Shown here one piece after another: positions 1-7,432 of a stretch of DNA of 64,000 nucleotides; within the stretch, counting starts at the first letter, position 1; every line of letters starts with the position of its first letter. Under the pieces are notes generated by a model, which worked only from the letters and a program-made list of their open reading frames with translations, ran no database searches and had not been told where the DNA came from. The stretch comes from Mycolicibacterium tusciae JS617 (GTDB lineage Bacteria; Actinomycetota; Actinomycetes; Mycobacteriales; Mycobacteriaceae), in contig NZ_KI912270.1 of the NCBI RefSeq assembly GCF_000243415.2, positions 4,402,001 to 4,466,000 of the forward strand, given 5' to 3'. The translations under genes were made by a program, and so were the position numbers.

Positions 1-2514
1 CTGACCGCCGCCCACCGATCCGGTGCGGCCGAGGCGGCGGACGACCTTCTGTTCGTCATGCTCGGCCACGATGACAACGGTGCGCCGCTGCTCGATCGGG
101 ACAATATCAACAACCAGATCATGACCTTCCTGATCGCAGGTCAGCTCACCACCTCCGAGCTGATGCCCACTACGGTGTACAACGTCGTGCATCACCCCGC
201 AGTGCTGGCCCGCGTACGCGCCGAGGCGGACGAGGTGTTCGGAACCGACGACGACTACCTGCCCACGTACGATGACATCGGCAGGTTCAGCTATCTGCGC
301 CAGGTCATCAACGAGACGCTGCGACTGTCCCCACCGGTGCTGGAGTTCGATCGAATGGCGTTGTCGGACACCGTCATCGGTGGACAGTATCCCGTCAAGA
401 AGGGTGAGGCTGTCTCGGTGATCACCGGAGCGCTGCACCGTCAGCCGGAGTGGGGCGACAACGTCGAGTTCTTCGACCCTGACCGCTTCTCACCGGAGCG
501 GTCCGAGTCCCGTCCCGCCAGCCTGTTCAAACCGTTCGGCACCGGGGCACGTTCATGCATCGGACGCCAGTTCGCGCTGCACGAGGCGACCCTGGCAATC
601 GCGCGCCTGATCCACCGGTACCGGCTCATCGACTCGCAACACTATGCGCTGCAATGGGATAGCCCCACCAGCCGGCGTCCGGTCGGGTTCCATCTCGACC
701 TCATCCGGCGTAGCGCCGACGACCGTCGAACCCACGTCACGACCGCGGCGGCCACCTCCCCTCAACCGACGGCCGGTCCTGTGGGAGCCGTCAGAGCCGG
801 CACCACCTTGGCGGTGCTGCACGGTTCCAACCTGGGCACCTGCCGGGCGCTCGCCAAACAACTGGCGGAGGAGGCCGCCGACAAGGGATGCCAGACATCC
901 GTTGCGCCGCTTGACAGTGCAGCGGGCCGATTGCCCGAAGTCGATGTCACGCTGATCGTCGCATCGTCCTACAACGGCCAGCCCACCGACGATGCCCGCG
1001 CATTTCTGGCCTGGCTCACCGGAGGTGACGCGGCGCTGGACGGCACACCGCTTTTCGCGGTGCTGGGAGTCGGCGACCACAACTGGGCCGACACTTATCA
1101 GGCCATACCCAAGCGCATCGACCAAAGGCTGGGCGAGCTGGGCGGCATATGCCTGGTGCCGAGGGCTTCGGCCGACACCTCGGGTGACCTCACTGGCACC
1201 GTCGAGGAGTTCTCCACCGCGCTCTGGGCAGCCGTCACCGAGCGTTTCGGCGATCCAGACGCCGCCCCCGTCAGCGACACCGATGAACCGCTCTATGAGC
1301 TGCACCCGATTACCGGTCCGGTGACGACGGCCATCGACAGCCGCTTCGCAGTGACGCCGATGACCGTGCTCGAGAACACCGAGCTTGTCAGCGACGCGGC
1401 CTTCGGGCAGGCCAAACACTATGTGCGCGTTGCGCTTCCTGAAGGCGCCGACTATCACACCGGCGATCACCTGACCGTTCTCGCTGACAATCCGCCCCAA
1501 CTGGTCGACACAGTGGTCGAACTGCTCGAGATCGACCCCGACCTGCGTCTGTCGATCAACCCGCGACGTAGTTCCCGGCGCCTCATCGCCCTGGATCGCG
1601 AAGTCAGTGTGCGCGAGCTGCTCACTCATTTCGTAGAGCTGCGAAAGCCGGCGTCGCGCAGTCAATTAAAGCGACTGGCGGCCGCTAACCCGTGTGTTCC
1701 CGAGCGGCAGCGTCTCGAAGAACTCGCGGCGGCGAACGAGCCTTCAGTACTCAGCACCCTTGAATGCCTGCTGGAGTTCCCCGCGTGCGAGGTGACGGGC
1801 GAAGAACTGCTTGAACTTCTCGAGCCGATGACGCCTCGGCACTATTCCATCGCGTCGTCATCGCGGTTGTCACCACAGGTCGTCGGGCTGGTCGTCAGTG
1901 TGCTCGGTGCACCCGCCCGCTCGGGCCACGGTCGGTTCACGGGCGTGGCTTCCAACCATCTCGCCGCGATCGCGCCGGGAGAGCTGATCCGGGCCCGGGT
2001 GGACCAGGCCCGTCAGGCATTTCGGGCCGGCGCCGACCCCACTCGCAACGTGATCCTGGTCAGCGCGGGAACCGGGGTTGCCCCCTTCTGCGGTTTCCTC
2101 GGAGACAGGTTGGCTGCCAAACAATCCGGAGAGCCGTTTACCTCGGCGCTGTGCTTCTTCGGTGTCCGCGACCCGGCCGTCGACTACATCTTCCGCGAAG
2201 ACTTCGAGGAGGGTGAAAGGCTCGGAATCGTGCGGATGCGGCCTGCGTTTTCGCGCGCGCCGGAGAACGGTGTGCGCTACGTCCAGGACCGCATCGCCGC
2301 TGACGCCGACGACGTCTGGGACGTTCTCGGTGATCCCGCGAAGGACACGTATGTGTACGTGTGCGGCGACGGCGCGCAGATGGCGCCCGCCGTGCGTCGA
2401 TCATTCCTCGACATCTACCGGTCGCGCTGCGGAGCCGGTGAAAACCAGGCTGCGGGCTGGCTCGACGGGCTGGTGGCCTCCGACCGCTATGTCGAAGACG
2501 TATGGGCGGGGTAG
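1..2514 (+). CDS. Self-sufficient cytochrome P450/NADPH-P450 reductase fusion (CYP102 type), 5' end outside window
   Basis: The frame is open from base 1, so about 837 C-terminal residues are visible; full-length CYP102 proteins are about 1050, so roughly the first 200 residues lie outside. The P450 part shows the ExxR helix (NETLRL, Glu codon 313-315) and the haem loop FGTGARSCIG with the Cys codon at 556-558. An FMN flavodoxin domain follows (about 800-1240), then an FAD/NADPH ferredoxin-reductase domain (about 1300-2514) with RHYSIASSS and SAGTGVAP. The family hydroxylates fatty acids using NADPH and O2 in one cytosolic polypeptide. Oddity: the I-helix reads AGQLTTS where BM3 has AGHETTS, so the acidic residue of the acid-alcohol pair is Leu (codon 145-147). 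Family assignment is firm; substrate is not known. Confidence 0.93.
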   Translation: MTAAHRSGAAEAADDLLFVMLGHDDNGAPLLDRDNINNQIMTFLIAGQLTTSELMPTTVYNVVHHPAVLARVRAEADEVFGTDDDYLPTYDDIGRFSYLRQVINETLRLSPPVLEFDRMALSDTVIGGQYPVKKGEAVSVITGALHRQPEWGDNVEFFDPDRFSPERSESRPASLFKPFGTGARSCIGRQFALHEATLAIARLIHRYRLIDSQHYALQWDSPTSRRPVGFHLDLIRRSADDRRTHVTTAAATSPQPTAGPVGAVRAGTTLAVLHGSNLGTCRALAKQLAEEAADKGCQTSVAPLDSAAGRLPEVDVTLIVASSYNGQPTDDARAFLAWLTGGDAALDGTPLFAVLGVGDHNWADTYQAIPKRIDQRLGELGGICLVPRASADTSGDLTGTVEEFSTALWAAVTERFGDPDAAPVSDTDEPLYELHPITGPVTTAIDSRFAVTPMTVLENTELVSDAAFGQAKHYVRVALPEGADYHTGDHLTVLADNPPQLVDTVVELLEIDPDLRLSINPRRSSRRLIALDREVSVRELLTHFVELRKPASRSQLKRLAAANPCVPERQRLEELAAANEPSVLSTLECLLEFPACEVTGEELLELLEPMTPRHYSIASSSRLSPQVVGLVVSVLGAPARSGHGRFTGVASNHLAAIAPGELIRARVDQARQAFRAGADPTRNVILVSAGTGVAPFCGFLGDRLAAKQSGEPFTSALCFFGVRDPAVDYIFREDFEEGERLGIVRMRPAFSRAPENGVRYVQDRIAADADDVWDVLGDPAKDTYVYVCGDGAQMAPAVRRSFLDIYRSRCGAGENQAAGWLDGLVASDRYVEDVWAG

Positions 2515-2577
2515 CGCAATAAGTGCTAACGACGTCCATCTGCCGCCTGCGATCAGCGTAAAGGCCCCGGGGGCGCA

Positions 2578-2594
2578 ATCCCGGATTCCGGGAT
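2578..2594. other. Perfect inverted repeat ATCCCGG-ATT-CCGGGAT
   Basis: Seven-base arms flank a three-base loop, 63 bases after the P450 stop and 69 bases before the dehydratase start. No T-tract follows, so it could be an imperfect terminator or a protein-binding palindrome. Nothing else clear is seen in the gap 2515-2663 apart from a purine-rich GAAGAAG just upstream of the next start. Confidence 0.45.
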
Positions 2595-2663
2595 ACCGGC
2601 GGCTGCGCGTTAATGTGCTTTGGTCGGCCCAGAACCAGGCGAGAAGAAGAGTTGAGTTAATTC

Positions 2664-3692
2664 ATGACCGCACCAGCAGAAACGTCTCCCATGGAAGCGC
2701 GGGTCGGCGCCTACTACCGGATGGACGGCACATACCTCGTCGGCCGCGAGAAGGTCCGCGAGTACGCCCGCGCGGTGCAGGATTATCACCCCGCCCATTG
2801 GGATGTCGCCGCCGCCGCCGAACTGGGCTATTCGGATGTCGTGGCGCCGCTGACGTTCACTTCGACCCCCGGTATGAAGTGCAACCGCCGCATGTTCGAG
2901 TCGATTGTCGTTGGATATGACACCTACCTCCAGACCGAGGAAGTCTTCGAGCAGCACCGCCCGATCGTGGCCGGCGATGAACTGACCATCGACGTCGAAC
3001 TGACGTCGGTGCGCAGGACGGCGGGCAGAGATTTCATCACCGTCACCAATACATTCACCGATGCCGCAGGCGAGCGGGTGCACACCCTGCACACCACCGT
3101 CGTCGGGATCACCGCCGCGGACATCGATGCGGGGGTCAAGACGGCCGTCCAGGCCGCGATGATGCACGACATGAACATCCTCGACATCCCTGGAGCGGAT
3201 GGCGCCTACGAAAAAGACGTTCGCCCCGACGGCGAGATTCGGATTGCCGACGATGACACCCGGGCGCCGGGGACGCCGTCGTTCGAAGACGTCAAGGTCG
3301 GCGACCAGCTGCCGGTGCACCACACCCGGCTGTCGCGCGGCGACCTGGTCAACTATGCCGGCGTAGCCGGCGACGCCAACCCGATCCACTGGGACGAGGG
3401 CATCGCCAAGCTGGCCGGACTGCCCGACGTTATTGCCCACGGAATGCTCACCATGGGGTTGGGTGCCGGATTCGCTTCCGCGTGGTCGGGCGACCCCGGT
3501 GCGTTCACGCGCTACACCGTGCGACTGTCGGCGCCGGCAATCGTCTCGGCCGCCGGAGGTGCGGATATCGAGTTCAGTGGCCGGGTCAAGTCGTTGGATC
3601 CCCAGACCCGCACCGGTGTCGTGATCGTTGCCGCGAAGTCGGACGGCAAGAAGATCTTCGGCATGGCGACGTTGGACGTCCGCTTCCGCTGA
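2664..3692 (+). CDS. Fused double-hotdog (3R)-hydroxyacyl dehydratase (HadA-like + HadB-like / MaoC)
   Basis: The 342-residue protein has two hotdog halves. The N-terminal half resembles the HadA/HadC stabilising subunit of the mycobacterial FAS-II dehydratase (DYHPAHWD, then VVAPLTF) and lacks the catalytic Asp. The C-terminal half carries the hydratase-2 motif YAGVAGDANPIHWDEGIA, with Asp237 and His242 as the expected catalytic pair, followed by IAHGMLTMG as in HadB. It probably dehydrates or hydrates 3-hydroxyacyl thioesters in lipid metabolism. In mycobacteria HadA and HadB are separate genes, so this is a one-chain version. The upstream P450 is in the same direction and could share a lipid pathway, but this is inference. 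GAAGAAG precedes the ATG. Confidence 0.82.
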   Translation: MTAPAETSPMEARVGAYYRMDGTYLVGREKVREYARAVQDYHPAHWDVAAAAELGYSDVVAPLTFTSTPGMKCNRRMFESIVVGYDTYLQTEEVFEQHRPIVAGDELTIDVELTSVRRTAGRDFITVTNTFTDAAGERVHTLHTTVVGITAADIDAGVKTAVQAAMMHDMNILDIPGADGAYEKDVRPDGEIRIADDDTRAPGTPSFEDVKVGDQLPVHHTRLSRGDLVNYAGVAGDANPIHWDEGIAKLAGLPDVIAHGMLTMGLGAGFASAWSGDPGAFTRYTVRLSAPAIVSAAGGADIEFSGRVKSLDPQTRTGVVIVAAKSDGKKIFGMATLDVRFR

Positions 3693-4410
3693 CCTGCGTG
3701 GGCGTCCTAGTCCGCGAACGCTGGCGTGCGTAGCCCGGCGGCGCATCCCGCGTCGTAACCCGTTGGGTCATTGAGGAAGTCGAGCGTGACCTGTTGGGCG
3801 CACGGTGAACTGCTCAATGTTGACTAAGTAACACTCTTCCAAGAAACTCCCGGACATGGGCGCTGATCTCGTCGCCATGGGTCTCCAGCGCAAAATGGCC
3901 CGCATCGAGCAGGTGGAATTCCCCGTTGGGTAGGTCACGCCGGAAGGCTTCCGCGCCTGCGGCACCGAAGATTTCGTCGTTCTTGCCCCAGGTGACGAGC
4001 AGCGGCGGCTGATGGGTACGGAAGTATTCCTGAAACTTCGGGTAGCTGTCGAGGTTGAACTGGTAATCCCAGAACAGCTGCAACTGAACTTCGTCGTTAC
4101 CTTTGCGGTCCAGCCCGGCCTGATCCAATTGCCACGTCTCCGGTGCGATGCGGTCCAGGCGATCAGCGGGGACGCCGTGCGTGTACTGCCAGTACGTCTT
4201 CTCTGCGGTGAAGTATTCGCGGACGCCCGCTTCATTGGTGGCGCGGTCCTTGGCGTGCGCGAACAGGATGTCCCAGAACGGGGTGAACCCCTCCAGATAG
4301 GCATTTCCGCTCTGGGTGATGATCGCGGTGATCCGCTGCGGGGTGGCGCTGGCGATGGACAGCCCGATCGGTGCGCCGTAGTCGTGAATGTAGATGGCGA
4401 ATCGGTGTCG

Positions 4411-4490
4411 CCTGCCAGGAGCATGGGACCAGCGTGAGCTGATTTTGCCAGGGTGATGGGACCACCTGGATTGCCAGTTATGGGACCACC
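4411..4490 (+). repeat. IS21 left-end array of three transposase-binding repeats
   Basis: Three related copies of TTGCCAGGGTGATGGGACCA-like sequence lie at 4411-4430, 4445-4466 and 4471-4490, all in the same orientation. Multiple terminal repeats of this kind are typical of IS21-family ends and are thought to be IstA binding sites. Confidence 0.85.
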
Positions 4491-4564
4491 GGCGCGTCGC
4501 GTCGGTGGTCCCTTCATCTGTTCGTTTGATCGCCGTGACGGTTCAAGTCACGGAGGCGGCGGGC

Positions 4565-6190
4565 ATGGCTTTTCGGGAGGTCAGTGTGAACGAGATCAGG
4601 GAAGTGCTGCGGGTGTGGCTGGGGGTCGCCGGGTTGCCGGCACCGGGTTACCGCACGATTGCCGCGCATTGCGGCGTGGACCGCAAAACGGTGCGCCGCT
4701 ACGTCGAGGCCGCGCAGGCGGCTGGTTTGCGCCGTAGCGACAGCGTCGAGGCTGTCGATGACGGGTTGATCGGGGCGGTCGCCGACGCGGTGCGCCCAGT
4801 ACGCCCGGATGGTCACGGCGCGGCGTGGGAACAGTTGGTGGGGTTCGAGCAGCAGATCACCGCGTGGGTAGCCGGCGACGGTGAACAACGTCCGTTGACG
4901 ATCACCAAGATCCACACCCTGCTGGCTCGCCAAGGCTGCCTGGTGCCGTATCGCACGTTGAACCGATTCGCCGGTGAGCGTTGCGGTTTCGGTGCCAAGG
5001 ACACCACGGTGCGGGTCACCGATGGGGATCCCGGGGTGGAATGCCAGATCGATTTCGGCTACCTGGGGATGCTCACCGATGCCGATGATGGGCGGCGCCG
5101 CAAGGTGCACGCGTTGATCTTCACCGCCGTCTACTCCCGGCACATGTTCGTGTGGCTGTCCTACTCCCAAACCCTGGCGGCGGTGATCGCCGGCTCTGAG
5201 GCGGCGTGGGATTTCTTCGGCGGCGTGTTCGCGGTGCTGATCCCGGACAACTTGAAGCCGGTGATCGCCGCTGCTGATGCGGTCAACCCGCGATTCACCC
5301 AGGGGTGGCTCGACTACGCCAGCCATGTCGGATTCCTCACCGACCCGGCCCGCGTGCGCTCTCCGAAGGACAAGCCGCGGGTGGAACGGGCGGTGCAGTA
5401 CGTGCGCGGAAACTTCTGGGACGGTGAAACATTCACTAGCCTCGAGGAGGCGCAGCAGGCTGCGACGGCGTGGTGTGTGCGTACTGCCGGCACCCGCATC
5501 CACGGCAGCACCTGTGCACGCCCGCTGGAGGTGTTCACCACCGCCGAGCAGGCCCTGCTGCTGCCGGCGCCGGGTGTCTACGACGTGCCGGTGTTCAAAG
5601 CGGTGAAGGTGCACCGCGATTTCCACGCCGAGGCGGCCAAGGCGCTGTACTCGCTGCCCGAGCACTGGATCGGGCACACCCTCGACGTCCGTGCCGACAG
5701 TGAGCTGGTGAAGTTCTATCACCGCGGTGTGCTGGTGAAAGTCCATCCCCGCCAGCCTCCGGGTGGCCGCAGCACCGACCGTGCCGACTTACCCGAACAC
5801 AAAGCCGTCTACGCGATGCGGGACCTGGCGGCGTTGATCGCTACGTGCGCTGCTCACGGCCCCAACATCGGGATCTACGCCGAACGCATCCTGGATGACC
5901 CGCTGCCCTGGACCCGGATGCGCACCGTTTACCGGCTCCAAGGCCTGGTCCGCCGCTACGGCGCCGACCGCGTCGAACGGGCGTGCTCACTGTCGCTGGA
6001 CCTCGATGTCGTCTCGGTCAACAAGATCGCCTCCATGCTGCAGCGCGGCACCGAGAGCACCGCCCCGCAACTGCCACGAGCAGTCGGACAGGCAACTACC
6101 CGTTTCACCCGATGCCCCTCGGAATTCAACACTCCAACAACATCATTGACCATCGTCACCGACGAAACCACACCGCAGGAGATCCGCTGA
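4565..6190 (+). CDS. istA: IS21-family transposase IstA
   Basis: The 541-residue DDE transposase has an N-terminal helix-turn-helix (YRTIAAHCGVDRKTVRRYV) and a retroviral-integrase-type core with Asp in ECQIDFGYLG, Asp in LIPDNLKPVI and Glu in KPRVERAVQY. It catalyses cut and join steps of the element together with IstB. An in-frame ATG exists at 4505, but that would start inside the terminal repeat zone; ATG 4565 fits the usual N-terminus better. The stop at 6190 is one base from the istB start, indicating coupled translation. Confidence 0.93.
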   Translation: MAFREVSVNEIREVLRVWLGVAGLPAPGYRTIAAHCGVDRKTVRRYVEAAQAAGLRRSDSVEAVDDGLIGAVADAVRPVRPDGHGAAWEQLVGFEQQITAWVAGDGEQRPLTITKIHTLLARQGCLVPYRTLNRFAGERCGFGAKDTTVRVTDGDPGVECQIDFGYLGMLTDADDGRRRKVHALIFTAVYSRHMFVWLSYSQTLAAVIAGSEAAWDFFGGVFAVLIPDNLKPVIAAADAVNPRFTQGWLDYASHVGFLTDPARVRSPKDKPRVERAVQYVRGNFWDGETFTSLEEAQQAATAWCVRTAGTRIHGSTCARPLEVFTTAEQALLLPAPGVYDVPVFKAVKVHRDFHAEAAKALYSLPEHWIGHTLDVRADSELVKFYHRGVLVKVHPRQPPGGRSTDRADLPEHKAVYAMRDLAALIATCAAHGPNIGIYAERILDDPLPWTRMRTVYRLQGLVRRYGADRVERACSLSLDLDVVSVNKIASMLQRGTESTAPQLPRAVGQATTRFTRCPSEFNTPTTSLTIVTDETTPQEIR

Positions 6191-6191
6191 C

Positions 6192-6989
6192 ATGACGACT
6201 CACCGCGCACCCGCCGACCCAGTCGGCGCTGACCTGACCCGACTGCTCAAAGCCCTCAAACTCGGTGCTCTGGCCGACACCCTGCCCGAACGGGCCGCCC
6301 TGGCCCGCCAGCACAAACTCAGCCACATCGGATTCCTCGAAACACTTCTCGCCGACGAGGTATCCCGACGCGAATCCCGTTCAGCTGCCCTACGGGCGAC
6401 CAAAGCCGGACTCGATCCGACGATGCGCTTCGACACCTGGACCGCACAAGACGACCTGCGCTACGACCGCACCCTGCTCGGCGACCTGACCTCGCTACGA
6501 TTCCTCGACGCCGGACAGTCCGCGATCATCCTCGGACCCGTCGGCGTAGGCAAGACACATCTAGCAACCGCACTGGGACACATGGCGATTCGACGACGCT
6601 ACACCGTACAGTTCGCCCGATCCGACAAACTGTTCACCCGACTGCGCGCCGCCCGCCTCGACAACACCGTCGACGCCGAGATCCGTCGACTAACCGCCAT
6701 CGACGTCCTCATCATCGACGACTTCGCACTCAGGCCCCTCGGCGCCACCGAAACCAGCGACTTCTACGAGATCATCGTCGAACGACACCGCGCCAAAACG
6801 ACCATCGTGACCTCCAACCGAGAACCCGCCGAATGGCTGACCATGACCGCCGACACCCTGCTCGCACAATCAGCCATCGACAGACTCACCGCCACCGCCC
6901 ACACCCTCGTCATCGAAGGACCGTCCTACCGGCAACGCACCCGACCCGGCCAGCTTGACCCAGACCACCCCGACGAGCATCCTCAATAA
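6192..6989 (+). CDS. istB: IS21-family helper ATPase IstB
   Basis: A 265-residue DnaC/DnaA-like AAA+ ATPase with Walker A GPVGVGKTH and Walker B VLIIDDFAL. IstB stimulates IstA and helps in target selection. The ATG lies one base after the istA stop. Length and motifs are normal for the family and no defect is visible. Confidence 0.94.
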   Translation: MTTHRAPADPVGADLTRLLKALKLGALADTLPERAALARQHKLSHIGFLETLLADEVSRRESRSAALRATKAGLDPTMRFDTWTAQDDLRYDRTLLGDLTSLRFLDAGQSAIILGPVGVGKTHLATALGHMAIRRRYTVQFARSDKLFTRLRAARLDNTVDAEIRRLTAIDVLIIDDFALRPLGATETSDFYEIIVERHRAKTTIVTSNREPAEWLTMTADTLLAQSAIDRLTATAHTLVIEGPSYRQRTRPGQLDPDHPDEHPQ

Positions 6990-6997
6990 CGCGCCAC

Positions 6998-7045
6998 GGT
7001 GGTCCCATCCCCCTGGCAATCAGGTGGTCCCATCACCCTGGCAAG
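6998..7045 (-). repeat. IS21 right-end array of two transposase-binding repeats
   Basis: Two inverted copies of the end repeat (GGTGGTCCCATC...CTGGCAA) occupy 6998-7020 and 7023-7045 on the plus strand, mirroring the three left-end copies. The inner copy begins right after the istB stop. Confidence 0.85.
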
Positions 7046-7432
7046 CGACAATCGGTCCAGCCCCAGGTGCGCGATCAGTTTCTCGGTCACCTCGGTCAAA
7101 TCGCCGAAGCTGTAGTTGAATTCGTGAACGCTCGGCATCGACGACTGTCCGAATCCGATGTGGTCGGGTGCGATCAGATGGTAGGAGTCCGCCAGTGATT
7201 CAATCAGGTTGCGGAACATGTGCGAGCTCGACGGGAAGCCGTGCAGCAGAAGCAGGGTCGGGGTTGGACGGGTCACCAGCCTCCCTATAGAAGACATCGA
7301 GTCCGTCGATGTTGACGGTTTTGTATCGAGTAGTGCTCATGGCGGAACCCTCCAATGACGTTGTTGTCCGCGAACGTATCTCGTCAGAGTTGACCACTTC
7401 TGTATGACCAATGGACGGCCACTTGACGGTGC

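Larger units (their letters stand above)
4407..7049 (+). mobile_element. Complete IS21-family insertion sequence (2643 bp)
   Basis: The element carries istA and istB in tandem. Its outer ends are imperfect inverted repeats: left GTCGCCTGCCAGG from 4407, right (minus strand) GTCGCTTGCCAGG from 7049. It is flanked by a 7-bp target duplication AATCGGT at 4400-4406 and 7050-7056, within the 4-8 bp range of IS21. Joining the flanks restores the hydrolase reading frame across the insertion point. Further copies of the end repeat lie inside both ends. All parts look intact, so it may be mobile. Confidence 0.95.
3814..7340 (-). pseudogene. Alpha/beta-hydrolase (epoxide hydrolase/haloalkane dehalogenase-like) broken by IS21 element and a frameshift
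   Basis: The N-terminal piece starts at ATG 7340 (MSTTRYKTVNIDGLDVFYRE) and shifts frame near 7265-7272, where a CCCC run appears one C too long; the other frame continues with TLLLLHGFPSSSHMF. The gene is then cut after GLDR by the IS21 element (4407-7049). It resumes with FAIYIHDYGAP, whose Asp is the probable nucleophile, and runs to the stop at 3814. Removing the IS plus one target copy and one C gives a clean 292-codon gene, the usual family length. It lies downstream of the SARP regulator on the same strand. Substrate unknown; not functional as it stands. Confidence 0.85.

Noticed and set aside
553..1665. Long minus-strand open frame opposite the P450-reductase
   Set aside because: Arg/Gly-rich shadow of the strong plus-strand coding sequence, with no recognisable domain.
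2610..3746. Minus-strand 378-codon open frame opposite the dehydratase
   Set aside because: It mirrors the real gene; composition is Arg/Gly/Asp-rich and no family matches.
3768..4517. Minus-strand 249-codon open frame over the hydrolase C-terminus and IS21 end
   Set aside because: It is a wrong-frame reading; the frame with FAIYIHDYGAP is the hydrolase frame.
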